Positions 10,118 through 19,880 of a stretch of 64,000 bases of DNA are shown piece after piece. Source of the DNA: Candidatus Protochlamydia sp. (GTDB taxonomy: Bacteria; Chlamydiota; Chlamydiia; Chlamydiales; Parachlamydiaceae). A program made the translations under genes and the position numbers. Positions within the stretch are counted from its first letter, which is position 1; each line of letters starts with the position of its first letter. The notes beneath the pieces are model-generated. The model did not search any database. It was not told the DNA's origin and was given only the letters and a program-made list of their open reading frames with translations. The stretch lies in contig JACDAQ010000014.1 of NCBI GenBank assembly GCA_013695355.1, positions 1 through 64,000 of the forward strand, given 5' to 3'.

Positions 10118-11017
10118 CTACTCCTTTTTTATTGCCAAATTTTCATTTTCGTCATCAAACAAACCATATCCCAAATTTAATTGAATTTCTCCCAAATGTT
10201 CTTCAAAAGCCCTTTTATGCTCATCAGTAAAATAGTTCCGCCAACTTCCGATTTTACCTTCTCTATAAGTGCTTAAGAGTGGCGGTCCTGTTTCTGTCCC
10301 GAACAAATTATTTGTAATCCAATTGAGCTGTGCAGAATTTAAATTAATATTTAGGCTATTTGCAATCGTTATTATTTGTTCCCTTTGTGCAGTGAGGCTT
10401 CCCCCTCCTTTTTCACCGGCCAGATGTTCAAAGCGGCAAACAATTGTTTCAGGATCCTGCATCCATTCAACAGCAATTTCTGCATTTTTTTTCAAACGTA
10501 TAATATTGTTTTTTGTTGGTTTATTATCTAGGCAAATAAGATAGAGAAGTTTTTGGTCAAAGGTACAGGGGCCGATTTCTTTTTCAATATTTTCTAACTG
10601 GTGGAAGACGCAAGATACGTATACGTCTCTTAAGTCCCGAATTTGAATAATTTTTACATAATTTGGATGATTAAGCCAAAATAGGTGAAAATCTTCGGCC
10701 ATATTAAAATGGAATATGGGGAAGACATTGCTTCTTTTCCAGATCAAAAATGCCCTTTCTACTAGTTCAGAAGAGATATGGATCGACGGATCGTCTTCCC
10801 TGAAATTAAAAGCCGTAATTGGATTAAATAAAGCATAATTATTGGCATGAGTTTTGGCAGTCAGCATATGCAACATTTTCATGATCAGATGAGTGCCAGA
10901 CTTGGGAACTGTGAGCACTAAAAAATCACTTTTAACATTTTCAATTGAATAGCATTGTCCAAAAAGAAATAATGAAAGAAAAGCACAAAGGAGTATTTTA
11001 ATTTTGCAATAATTCAT
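10118..11017 (-). CDS. Sulfotransferase paralogue 3 with signal-like N-terminus
   Basis: A 299-residue member of the tandem array. Motifs: TVPKSGTHLIMKMLHMLT, FHFNMAEDFH, RDLRDVYVSCVFHQ and YREGKIGSWRNYF. The N-terminus (MNYCKIKILL followed by CAFLSLFLFGQCYS) has signal-peptide character. The start is 3 nt after the stop of paralogue 4, indicating one transcript. All residues usually needed for PAPS binding appear present, so it should be active. The acceptor is unknown. Confidence 0.85.
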   Translation of the reverse strand: MNYCKIKILLCAFLSLFLFGQCYSIENVKSDFLVLTVPKSGTHLIMKMLHMLTAKTHANNYALFNPITAFNFREDDPSIHISSELVERAFLIWKRSNVFPIFHFNMAEDFHLFWLNHPNYVKIIQIRDLRDVYVSCVFHQLENIEKEIGPCTFDQKLLYLICLDNKPTKNNIIRLKKNAEIAVEWMQDPETIVCRFEHLAGEKGGGSLTAQREQIITIANSLNINLNSAQLNWITNNLFGTETGPPLLSTYREGKIGSWRNYFTDEHKRAFEEHLGEIQLNLGYGLFDDENENLAIKKE

Positions 11018-11020
11018 TCT

Positions 11021-11788
11021 TCATTTCCCTTTTTTCCAAATTAGTAAATTGTCATTTGCTGGATTTGCAAGAAAATTTTTTTCGTCATCGAACAAATCGT
11101 AACCCAGGTGTAATTGGATTTCTCCTAAATGTTCTTCAAAAGCCTTTTTATGTTCTGCATTGAAAAATTTACGCCAGCTTCCAATTTTCCCCTCACGATA
11201 AGTGCTCGGTAAGGAGGGGCCTGATCTAATTCCAAACAAATTGTCTGTGATCCAATCCAATTTGGAGCGGTCCAAATTAATATTTAGGCTTTTTGCAATT
11301 GCTGTAATCTGTTCCTGCTGTGAAATAAGGCTTCCTCCCCCTTTTTCCCCAATTAAATTTTCAAAACGGCAAACAACGGCAAGCGGGTCCTTAATCCATT
11401 CAGCGGCAATTTCAGCATATTTTTTTATGCGTAGGATGTAATTGCAGGGCTTATTTTCCAAAGATAAGACAAATAAAAGTTTTTCAGCAAAACAGCTCGT
11501 GCCAATCTCTTTTTCGATCTCTTCCGACTGAAAAAACGTGCAGGAGACACAGACATCTCTTAAGTCACGAATATGGATAATTTTTATGTATTCCGGATGT
11601 TTTTGCCATAAGCAGTTAAAATATTCCGCAAGATTGAAATGTGCGGAAGCAAAAATATTATTTTTTTTCCAATTTGCAAATGAAAAGTCCGATCCGTTAG
11701 TTTCCTCATTGGGAAAGCAAAATGCTTGCGCTAGAAAAGTGGAAAAGCACGCTAAAAAGGAAACAAATTTTTTAATTGTATAATACAT
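11021..11788 (-). CDS. Sulfotransferase paralogue 4 lacking the PAPS 5' loop
   Basis: A 255-residue paralogue that keeps the signal-like N-terminus (hydrophobic core ending AQAFCF), the SAHFN segment, RDLRDVCVS and REGKIGSWRKFF, but jumps from NGSDF straight to FANWKKNN. The roughly 60 residues missing between these points contain the PKSGTH loop that holds the PAPS phosphosulfate in all four siblings. The deletion is in frame and the rest of the protein is intact and similar to its neighbours. It probably cannot transfer sulfate by itself. It may be a recent deletion allele on the way to loss, or a non-catalytic partner. Confidence 0.8.
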   Translation of the reverse strand: MYYTIKKFVSFLACFSTFLAQAFCFPNEETNGSDFSFANWKKNNIFASAHFNLAEYFNCLWQKHPEYIKIIHIRDLRDVCVSCTFFQSEEIEKEIGTSCFAEKLLFVLSLENKPCNYILRIKKYAEIAAEWIKDPLAVVCRFENLIGEKGGGSLISQQEQITAIAKSLNINLDRSKLDWITDNLFGIRSGPSLPSTYREGKIGSWRKFFNAEHKKAFEEHLGEIQLHLGYDLFDDEKNFLANPANDNLLIWKKGK

Positions 11789-11805
11789 TCTTTAAAAATA
11801 ACGCT

Positions 11806-12720
11806 TTATTTTGCATAGGAATTTTCGGGGTTTGCGAAGACTTCATTTTCAAATAAATTATATCCCAAATTTAATTGAATCTCTCCAAAATGTTTTACAA
11901 AAGCCTTTTTATGCTCTTCATTAAAATAGTTGCGCCAGGATCCAATTTTTCCTTCGCGAAAAGTACTTTGAAAAGATGGGCCTGATTCAACACCAAATAA
12001 ATTATTTATAATCCAATTTAGCCTGGAATCTTCAAGATCAATATTTAAGCTCGCAGCAATCGTCCTAATTTGTTCTTTTTGCGAAACGAGACTTCCCCCT
12101 CCCTTTTCCCCAATTAAATCTTCGAAGCGGCAAACAATCGTGAGGGGATCGCGTATCCATTCCGCCGCAAGTTGAGCATATTTTTTTAGACGGAGAACGA
12201 GGTTTGCGGGCTTATTTTCTAAGGAGATGATATATAAAAGCTTATCAGCAAAACAGCAAGGGCCAATCTCTTTTTCTATTTCTATCGCCTGAAAAAAAGC
12301 ACATGACACGCAAACATCCCTTAAATCCCTTATTTGAATTATTTTAATGTATTCAGGATGAAGTTGCCAAAAACGGTCGTAGTATTCGGCCTGGTTAAAA
12401 TGAGAAGCTGCAAAAAGGTTTTCTTTTTTCCAATAAAAAAAAGCCTCTTCAATTTTATGAGTCGGTATATTGATCGAAGGGTAATCTTCGCTAAAGTTAA
12501 AAGCATGTAAATGCTGAAAAATTGGTTTTTTTAAAACGTGGGTCTTGGCTGTCAGCATATGCAGCATCTTTAAAATCAAATGCGAACCCGACTTAGGGAT
12601 TGTCAGGACAAAAAAATCAGATCCCTTCGGCTCCTCATTAGAAAAACAGAAGTTCGATGGAAGAAAAAATGAGGAATAAAGAATAACCAAAAGAAATTTT
12701 TTGATAGTAGTGTTATTCAT
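11806..12720 (-). CDS. Sulfotransferase paralogue 5 with signal-like N-terminus
   Basis: A 304-residue sulfotransferase, first of the five after the PAPS synthase gene. Motifs: TIPKSGSHLILKML, ASHFNQAEYYD, RDLRDVCVSCAFFQ and FREGKIGSWRNYF. The start is placed at 12720 (MNNTTIKKFLLVILYSS) because this gives the signal-like N-terminus shared by the paralogues and has a GGGGA stretch just upstream. The reading frame extends to 12783, into the end of the PAPS synthase gene, but that extension (21 residues, several Arg) has no counterpart in the siblings. Confidence 0.84.
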   Translation of the reverse strand: MNNTTIKKFLLVILYSSFFLPSNFCFSNEEPKGSDFFVLTIPKSGSHLILKMLHMLTAKTHVLKKPIFQHLHAFNFSEDYPSINIPTHKIEEAFFYWKKENLFAASHFNQAEYYDRFWQLHPEYIKIIQIRDLRDVCVSCAFFQAIEIEKEIGPCCFADKLLYIISLENKPANLVLRLKKYAQLAAEWIRDPLTIVCRFEDLIGEKGGGSLVSQKEQIRTIAASLNIDLEDSRLNWIINNLFGVESGPSFQSTFREGKIGSWRNYFNEEHKKAFVKHFGEIQLNLGYNLFENEVFANPENSYAK

Positions 12721-12775
12721 TAATCCCCATATTTGATTTTTGCATGAGCGCCTGCGCAAAGCAAGGTGATAGCAC

Positions 12776-14476
12776 TCAATCAATGTATTTTTCCTGGCGC
12801 AGGTAATCTAAAATGATATCGACAGCTTCAGAAACGCTATACAAGGAAGTATCAATCACAATCTCAGGATTCTTCGGTTCCTCATAAGGATCGCTGATAC
12901 CAGTGAACTGCTCGATCTTCCCTTCCCTTGCCAATGCATACAGCCCCTTCGTATCCCTCTTTTCACACTCATTTAAAGATGTGGAAACATGGACTTCAAT
13001 AAATGAGCCGCAATTATTGATCAGCGTCCGATTGTAGATCCTGTCTTGTTCATACGGGGCGATCATGGCGCAAATTGCGATCCCGCGGTTTTTGGTGATT
13101 TCGCCGGCAACAAAACCGACTCTGCGTACATTAAGCGAGCGGTGTTCTTTTGAAAAGCCCAATTCGCTTGAGAGGTGCAGACGAAGGAGGTCCCCATCAA
13201 GTAAAGTCAGTGGCCTATCCTGGATTTCCATTAGTTTTAAGCTTAAGACATTGGCTAAAGTAGATTTTCCTGATCCGGAAAGACCTGTAAAAAAAATGGT
13301 AAATCCCTGGTCGGCCCTAGATGGGTAAACTTTTTTCAATTCATTGATAATCTCTGGCAATGAAAACCATGCAGGAATATCAGCCCCATCTCTCAGCCGT
13401 CTTCTTAATTCGGTTCCTGAAATATTTAAAATGGTTTTTTGAGGCAACACTTCATCAATCGGCTGATAATTTTGGTCTTCTTTGACATAGACCATTTCCT
13501 TCATGGGAACCATTTCGATGCCTATCTCACCCATGTATTCACTTAGCAGTTCCTGGGCCGCATATGGTGAATAAAAATCTTTACCATCTTTGTCTTTTCC
13601 AGGGCCCGCATGGTCCCGGCCAACAATAAAATGGGTGCAACCGTAGTTTTTACGGATGATGGCATGCCATACCGCTTCTTTTGGACCTGCCATGCGCATT
13701 GCAATAGGGAGTAGGCTGAGGGTTGCTTTGCCTTCAGGGTAATATTTAATAAGATGCTGGTAGCACTTCACCCTTGTATAATAATCAACATCGCCTGGTT
13801 TTGTCATCCCAACCACAGGATGAAGAAGCAAATGTGCATTTGTTTTTGAGGCGGCTCTGATAGTCAGTTCTAAATGGGCACGATGCAATGGATTTCGAGT
13901 TTGGAAACCGACGACTTTCTCGATCCCATTTTCTTTAAAATAGGCTTTTAATTCCTGAGGTGTTCTTCTTAAAGGTAAAAAATCATAATGGCTAGGGTCT
14001 GAAATTTTTTTAAGCATTCCCGCTACATAGTATTCGCCCATTTGATTGAAGAGGTAATCAACGCCAGGATGGGTCGTATTAGTTGTTCCATAAACCCATT
14101 CAGCTTCCATCTGCTTGTTAGGAGCCCATATTTCAGAAACATTCATTATGGCTAGGGTAAAACCTTGCGGGTCTTTTAAAGCAATCTCGCAACCCTCTTT
14201 AATTTGCGGCAGTTTTTTTTCTGAAATATCAAGCACTATCGGCATTGGCCAGACTGTTCCGTCGGCGAGGCGCATTTCTTTGACAACACGAGTGTAATCT
14301 TTTTGGCCCATGAAACTTTCCAAAGGAGAGAAACCACCATTCATTATGAGTTCAAGGTCGCAGATTTGTCTTTGCGAGAGGGTAAGGGAAGCGCTATCTG
14401 CAATTAAGGAGAAAAGCGGCAGTAAAAGAATGGAGAGGATAAGAGAGTACAATTTAAATTTTACTTGAAGTTTCAT
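12776..14476 (-). CDS. Bifunctional ATP sulfurylase/APS kinase (PAPS synthase) with signal-like N-terminus
   Basis: A 566-residue fusion making PAPS from sulfate and ATP. Residues about 35-380 are ATP sulfurylase (QTRNPLHRAHLEL and GRDHAGPG nucleotide motifs). Residues about 390-566 are APS kinase (P-loop GLSGSGKST, LDGD, FSKEHRSLNVRR and the ISDPYEEP lid region). The sulfurylase-then-kinase order is the Sat-CysC arrangement seen in some bacteria, opposite to the animal enzyme. The first 30 residues (MKLQVKFK, then a Leu-rich core, then IADSA) look like a signal peptide, which is unexpected for an ATP-using enzyme. It leads the sulfotransferase operon. No sulfate-reduction gene lies nearby, so its PAPS is probably for sulfation. 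The start has AAGAAG about 9 nt upstream. Confidence 0.9.
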   Translation of the reverse strand: MKLQVKFKLYSLILSILLLPLFSLIADSASLTLSQRQICDLELIMNGGFSPLESFMGQKDYTRVVKEMRLADGTVWPMPIVLDISEKKLPQIKEGCEIALKDPQGFTLAIMNVSEIWAPNKQMEAEWVYGTTNTTHPGVDYLFNQMGEYYVAGMLKKISDPSHYDFLPLRRTPQELKAYFKENGIEKVVGFQTRNPLHRAHLELTIRAASKTNAHLLLHPVVGMTKPGDVDYYTRVKCYQHLIKYYPEGKATLSLLPIAMRMAGPKEAVWHAIIRKNYGCTHFIVGRDHAGPGKDKDGKDFYSPYAAQELLSEYMGEIGIEMVPMKEMVYVKEDQNYQPIDEVLPQKTILNISGTELRRRLRDGADIPAWFSLPEIINELKKVYPSRADQGFTIFFTGLSGSGKSTLANVLSLKLMEIQDRPLTLLDGDLLRLHLSSELGFSKEHRSLNVRRVGFVAGEITKNRGIAICAMIAPYEQDRIYNRTLINNCGSFIEVHVSTSLNECEKRDTKGLYALAREGKIEQFTGISDPYEEPKNPEIVIDTSLYSVSEAVDIILDYLRQEKYID

Positions 14477-14751
14477 TAAAATTTATCTTCTTTGGTTAAA
14501 AAGTTTTTGATTGGTAGGGCGCAATTCTTGTTTTCATACTCAAATTGAAAATTTAATTCTAGAATATTTTCAAGCTGCTTAAAAGAAATGCTTTTATCCC
14601 AGCTCTCTCCGATCTGTTTCAGTTATGGGTATAAGGTCAATACGCAAGGTTAATTAATTTTTAAATAGTTTATTAAATTATTTAAATTTTAATTTACTTA
14701 TTAAATTTAATTCTTTATCATAATTTAATGTTACAAAAATAAGGATTTTTT

Positions 14752-16811
14752 ATGAACGATTTAAATAGTAATAGCAGTTATGGATATCAACATTTCAACA
14801 CCAATAGTTCCAGCGAAGAACTAATTAATTTAATTGAAGAGTTGAATAGTTTTATAATAACTGCCTCTTGGGAAAATACAAATATAAGTATTATTAACAA
14901 TTTAATTAATAATAATCTGAGCTTAATATTTTCTCAAACACAGAATAACGACACTGCTCCTCAATTGAAAAAAGTTTTATTAGATTTAAGCAAACGTATA
15001 TTTGATGAAAATTGTGGCTCTGCTGCCAACAATTTAGCTTACGAAGTGCAATGCTATGCAATGGGCCTTTTAAGAGATGAATCTTTATCGGAATCTAAAT
15101 TCACTGAAGATGTACTAAAAATTATCTTTCCTCAACTACTGCCTAAACAGTTGGGACCCTACTTCCCCTTGCACGGCATGCTGAAAAGTCCAACTTTAGT
15201 GTCTAAAGATTGGCATAAGTTCAGCAATGAAGTAAAATATAAATGGGTATCTCAAGAAGGAATTTCTTTGCGAAAGTTAGCAATTGTCAAACAGCAAAAG
15301 AGGCAGTGGATTTTATAATTAAAAATAAATTAACCGCAGCCAACCTGTCCGAGTTTTCTGATTTAACAGATGATGATCTCACCAAATTAGTGAATGAGTG
15401 TCCAAATCTTAAATTATTATCAATAAAGTCATTAAAAATTACAGAAGATAATCTTGCTGAATCCCTTGAAAAACTTACTCAGCTGCAGCATTTAAATTTA
15501 AGCTCTTGCAATAGAATTACAGGAGATAAGTTTGCTGAAACATTTAAAAAGCTTACTCAACTGTAACATTTAAATTGTAGCGGTTGCTACCAAATTAAAG
15601 AGGATAATTTTATTGCAGCCCTTAAAACGCTTCCTCAGCTCCAATATTTAAATCTCAGTTATTGTGAAAATGAAATTAAGGGGGGCAAGCTTGCTGAAGC
15701 TTTTAAAACGCTTCCTCAGCTCCAACATTTAAATATCAGTTATTGCCACAAGATTACAGGGGATAATCTTATTGAAGTACTTAAAACGCTCCCTCAAATG
15801 CAATATTTAAATTTAAATGGTTGCAGCCAAATTACAGAGGATCTTGTTGAAGCACTTAAAAAGCTAACCCATTTGCAAGACTTGAATTTAAGAGATTGCG
15901 AGAACATTACCGAGGAAAAACTTGCTACAGCCCTTAAAAATTTTCCGCATTTGCAACATTTAGATCTTAGTGGTTGCCGACAAATTACGGGGCACAAGCT
16001 TGGTGAAGCCTTAAAAATGTTACCTCTACTCCAATACTTAAATTTAGAGGGTTGCTACCAAATTACAGGGGACAATTTTGTTGAAGGCCTTAAAACGCTC
16101 ACTCAGTTGAAACGCTTAAATCTATGCGATTGCAAGCTCATTACAGAAGAAAATGTTGCTGAAGCCCTTAAAATGTTCCCGCTTTTGCAACATTTAGACC
16201 TTAGCCGTTGTTCGCAAATAACAGGAGACAAACTTGTTGGAACTTTCAAAATATTAAATCAACTAAAACATTTAAATCTCACATTTTGCTGTAATCTTGA
16301 AGGTGACAAAGTTGCTGAAGCCCTTGCAAAGCTACCTCAGTTGCAACATTTAAATTTAAGTTGTAATAAATTGACAGGTGACCAAATTGCTGAAGCTCTT
16401 AAAATACTAACTCAGCTGCAGCACTTAGATTTAAGCGATTGTGAGAATATTAAAGGGGTCAAATTTATTGAAGCCCTTAAAATGCTCAAGCAGCTGCAAC
16501 ATTTAAATTTAGGTTACTCTACCCAAATTTCTGGAGAGATTGCAGACGCCCTTAAAATGCTCCCTCAATTGCAATTCTTAAATTTACGTAATTGCCGAAT
16601 TTCAGGAGATGAGCTTGGAGACGCCCTTCAAAAACTTGTTCACCTGCAAGACTTAGATCTAAGCGGCTGCTCGCAAATTAAAGGGAGTAAATTTCTCGAA
16701 GCCCTAAAAATACTCACTCGGTTGCAATGTTTAGATTTAAGTAATAGCCCGATTAAAATGCACATGCTCTCAGCTCTTAAAAAGCTTTCTCATCTCAGTT
16801 GCAATATTTAA
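14752..16811 (+). pseudogene. F-box/leucine-rich-repeat effector gene, interrupted twice
   Basis: A single ancestral gene now read in pieces. The first part (14752-15318) has an F-box-like segment, LGPYFPLHGMLKSPTLVSKD followed by a conserved Trp. A one-base frameshift near 15290-15320 moves the continuation to another frame. There a nonsense codon (CAA to TAA at 15564) stops the third LRR. After it the frame stays open to 16811, giving about 17 repeats of 27-28 residues with the pattern LQHLNLSGC-x-QITGD. F-box plus LRR is the layout of host-ubiquitin-ligase (SCF) mimics in amoeba-associated bacteria. AAGGA lies 6 nt before the ATG. The 15798-16811 piece could still be expressed alone, but probably is not functional. 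Confidence 0.75.
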
Positions 16812-16871
16812 GAGAAAGCTTTCTATATTACCGGAATCAGCTTTGAATTCAGGCATTTGAAGTGTCTGATT

Positions 16872-17235
16872 TCAAAGCTTGCTTCCGTGCTCCTGATTGA
16901 AAGCAGGATGCAGTTGCAAGGGCATCATTATTTGTGGTTTTTCCCTAGAACATAGGTAGGCGCAATAAATCGACTGCATAATAAGCGCTGGGTGATGATT
17001 AGGTCCACATAAAGAACTTTTCATTTCAAGAGGACTTTCCCCCTTTTGAGCGAAAAAAGGCTTGCGATCCCAGAAATTTGGCAGCCTATTTTTTGGTAAT
17101 GACAGGGCCCATAAAATCGGTTTATCTGAATACTGTCCTATGACAATGGTTTTAGCCATTTCCAAAAATTAGAAATCAAGGTCGGTTGGATGTTCAAATA
17201 GGCAGCGGCCTTAATGTTGTAGATGTGGCTAATAG
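16872..17235 (-). pseudogene. Decayed fragment of an astD duplicate
   Basis: Read on the minus strand, it gives MAKTIVIGQYSDKP, then EMKSSLCGP, then IMMPLQLHPAF. These match three separate parts of the intact AstD at 18384-19880 (MAKTILTGRPSDKP, EMKSSSLGI and IMMPAQLHPGI), with the catalytic-loop-to-C-terminus stretch deleted. Nucleotide similarity continues upstream to about 17235. It sits between LRR remnants in the plus orientation, so this spot has been rearranged. Confidence 0.8.
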
Positions 17236-17284
17236 GAGTCATGCTTACACAGTTGAGAACAGAATTGTCTAATAAGATTATTTA

Positions 17285-17530
17285 CGATAAGAAGCATGTA
17301 AAAGCCCTTAAAATGCTGACTCATCTACATTTAAATTTAGACTCCTCTTGCGAACAGATTAGAGAGGATAGATTTGCTAAAACCCTTAAAAAGCTTACCT
17401 TTTTATAACTATTTGCTCACAAGTTACCGGGCATTAGCTGGCCGCCGATTAAAAAAGTTTATGTATTCCAACAGTTAATTTGAGGCAAAATGATTTGTGA
17501 CAAACTTATTGAAGCTTTTATTATTTTATT
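17285..17530 (+). pseudogene. LRR gene remnant
   Basis: About two degenerate LRR units (KALKMLTHLHLNLDSSCEQI, then KTLKKLTFL and a stop at 17408, followed further on by a CDKLIEAF segment). They are of the same repeat type as 14752-16811. No start signal is seen. Confidence 0.65.
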
Positions 17531-17712
17531 AATAAAAAAACACCAAGCCTTACAAGAAAAAAAATCTAAAAAAATTAATAGAATAATACCTAATTTAAGT
17601 GCATTCAATTCGTAATTATCATTAGACTTAAAAAATTAAACAAATTTTAGTATCATTATTAATGTTAATTATATATTATAAATAATAAAATAATTCCATT
17701 GGGTAAATAAGT

Positions 17713-18297
17713 ATGTATGCAATTTCAAAATTTAGAGGGATTGGCGAAGTCACTATTCCAATTCTACAAGATGAAACTAAAATATTAGAACAAAAAATTA
17801 CGGACCAGATGATCATATTAAGGGATGAATTAGAATATAATATTGAAATCTTGGATCGGTATGAGCGCGAGGGAATACCTAAATTATTACAAAAAACGAG
17901 TGACTTCTATTGGGACCTAGTTGGACCTAAAGGAGATCCTAGTTTTATAGTATCGATCGCTAATAAGGATTCTAATTTTCTATTGGATCTCATTAAAGTA
18001 CCACTATGGGCCCCTGGAATAATAAGTACTATAGCTGTAAAAACTTTTTTTCTAATTTATCCCCCAGTAAATTGGAAATTAACTAAGGAAGAAATCAATG
18101 AAAGGATTATTGAGCAAAGAAAATTGCTTTTGCAACTTGATTTACATGAAACAATTCTTATAAAATTCTTGGCATTCAAATGGATGACAAACAAAATTCG
18201 TATAAACTGCTCTGAAGATCATATTATTTTAGGTGATGATATTACAGCGAAGATTGGAAAACTTTTATTAAAAAGTTATTCTGACGAAATAATTTGA
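17713..18297 (+). CDS. Unknown protein, 194 residues
   Basis: I do not recognise a family. The N-terminal 75 residues are charged and likely helical, a moderately hydrophobic stretch lies at about 95-125 (VPLWAPGIISTIAVKTFFLI), and another charged helical region follows. A single membrane segment is possible. No clear ribosome-binding site precedes the ATG. It lies between LRR debris and the AST cluster and runs convergent to astD. Confidence 0.5.
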   Translation: MYAISKFRGIGEVTIPILQDETKILEQKITDQMIILRDELEYNIEILDRYEREGIPKLLQKTSDFYWDLVGPKGDPSFIVSIANKDSNFLLDLIKVPLWAPGIISTIAVKTFFLIYPPVNWKLTKEEINERIIEQRKLLLQLDLHETILIKFLAFKWMTNKIRINCSEDHIILGDDITAKIGKLLLKSYSDEII

Positions 18298-18383
18298 GAG
18301 CTGTTGCTTAAATGCTGCATTGTATAACTGCCCATAGCTTATAACAAAGCACTAGCGCTAATCATTAAGCCTTATTGCCACAG

Positions 18384-19880
18384 TCAGAGTGTAATTCCTG
18401 GATGCAGTTGCGCTGGCATCATTATTTGAGTTGTTTCCATTGAAGCCACAGGATAGGCGCAATAATCGACTGCATAATAGGCGCTAGGTCGGTGGTTGCC
18501 GCTGCAACCTACTCCGCCAAAGGGAGCAGCACTGCTGGCTCCCGTTAATTGGGTATTCCAATTAACAATTCCTGCTCTCACATTTTCATAAAAATAGCGG
18601 TACTCCTCTTCATTACTGCTGAATAAACCAGCCGCTAGTCCAAATTTCGTTTTATTCGCCTCGTTGACCGCTTCAATAAAATTAGAAGGGCGGATGAGCT
18701 GCAAAAAAGGACCGAAATTTTCTTCATCGGGCAAACCTTCCACTTCTGTAACATCCATCAGACCAGGCGATAAAAAGTTAATTCCTAATGAAGAACTTTT
18801 CATTTCAAGCAAAGGCCTTCCTCCCTTGGATTGAAGGAGTGCCTGAGATTCAAGCAATGTTACAGCTTGCTTGTCCGTTATGACCGGTCCCATAAAGGGT
18901 TCCGGCTTATCTGAAGGCCGCCCAGTTAGGATAGTTTTGGCCATTTCTAAAAATACAGTGATAAATTCATCTCCTGTTTTTCCTTTGGGAACGATGAGGC
19001 GCCTTGCACAGGTGCATCTTTGGCCTGAGGAGAGGTAAGCTGACTGGATGGCTAAATAGGCGGAAGCTTTAATATCGTTGATCTGACTGACAATAAGCGG
19101 GTTGTTCCCTCCCATCTCAAGGGCAAGAATTTTGTCGGGAAAGCTACCAAAAAATTTAGATAAATAAAGACCAGTCTGATAGCTGCCGGTGAAAAATAAT
19201 CCTTGAATGCCTGGGTGCGTGACGAGGGCCTGGCCCGTTTTTTTCCCCCCCTGGACCAAGTTAAGCACCCCTGCCGGCAGCAGGGCTTGTTCCCAATAAT
19301 GCATCACTTCTTCAGCCACACGCGGTGTGAGTTCGCTCGGTTTAAAAATGACGGTATTACCTGCAAGCAGGGCAGGGACAATATGCCCCCCAGGCAAGTG
19401 CCCGGGAAAATTAAATGGGCCTAAAACTCCGACTACCCCATGCGGACGATGGCGGGTCATTGAAACGCCCTGCGGGTTTTCACGCAAAAGTTCATTGCAG
19501 CGGGCCCGGTAAGATTCCAGGGTCAATGGAATTTTCCCCACCATGGATGAAACTTCGTTTTTTGAATCCCACAAGGGTTTTCCTGTTTCTTCTGAAATGA
19601 GGAGTGCGAGCTCTTCCTGGTGTGCTTTAAGAATTTCTTTATAGCGTTCCAGACAGGCAGCTCGCTCCTCCACTGGCAATGGGGACCAGGATTTGAAAGC
19701 ATCCTGGGCGGCAGCAACTGCCTCATCAACTTGTGCTGAGTTGGTTTCCTTCCCTTTCCATAAAGTCTTGTTGTCTGCTGGGCTGCTAGAGGTAAAAAAC
19801 TTGCCTTCTCCATTCTTCCATTGGCCATTGATGAATGCTGAAGGATGTTCTTCATTAATTGAGTGAATGGATGGAGACAT
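18384..19880 (-). CDS. astD: Succinylglutamate-semialdehyde dehydrogenase AstD
   Basis: A 498-residue NAD(P)-dependent aldehyde dehydrogenase, oxidising N-succinylglutamate semialdehyde to succinylglutamate (AST step 4). Motifs are GVLGPFNFPGHLPGG (Asn-containing oxyanion region), FTGSYQTG (nucleotide loop), LEMGGNNPLIV (general-base Glu) and SGQRCTCARR (nucleophile Cys). The sequence and length match AstD rather than generic ALDHs. Its start overlaps the end of astA by 26 nt and is preceded by AAAAGG with good spacing. A decayed copy lies at 16872-17235. Confidence 0.93.
   Translation of the reverse strand: MSPSIHSINEEHPSAFINGQWKNGEGKFFTSSSPADNKTLWKGKETNSAQVDEAVAAAQDAFKSWSPLPVEERAACLERYKEILKAHQEELALLISEETGKPLWDSKNEVSSMVGKIPLTLESYRARCNELLRENPQGVSMTRHRPHGVVGVLGPFNFPGHLPGGHIVPALLAGNTVIFKPSELTPRVAEEVMHYWEQALLPAGVLNLVQGGKKTGQALVTHPGIQGLFFTGSYQTGLYLSKFFGSFPDKILALEMGGNNPLIVSQINDIKASAYLAIQSAYLSSGQRCTCARRLIVPKGKTGDEFITVFLEMAKTILTGRPSDKPEPFMGPVITDKQAVTLLESQALLQSKGGRPLLEMKSSSLGINFLSPGLMDVTEVEGLPDEENFGPFLQLIRPSNFIEAVNEANKTKFGLAAGLFSSNEEEYRYFYENVRAGIVNWNTQLTGASSAAPFGGVGCSGNHRPSAYYAVDYCAYPVASMETTQIMMPAQLHPGITL

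Noticed and set aside
8333-14476. Sulfate assimilation cluster
   Set aside because: No PAPS/APS reductase, sulfite reductase or sulfate transporter is present; five sulfotransferases point to sulfation.
15471-16800. CRISPR-like or non-coding tandem array
   Set aside because: The 81-84-base periodicity is that of coding LRR units, with codon-consistent variation.
16872-17165. A 97-codon minus-strand open frame as a gene
   Set aside because: It is an accidentally open remnant of astD with internal deletions and no start signal.
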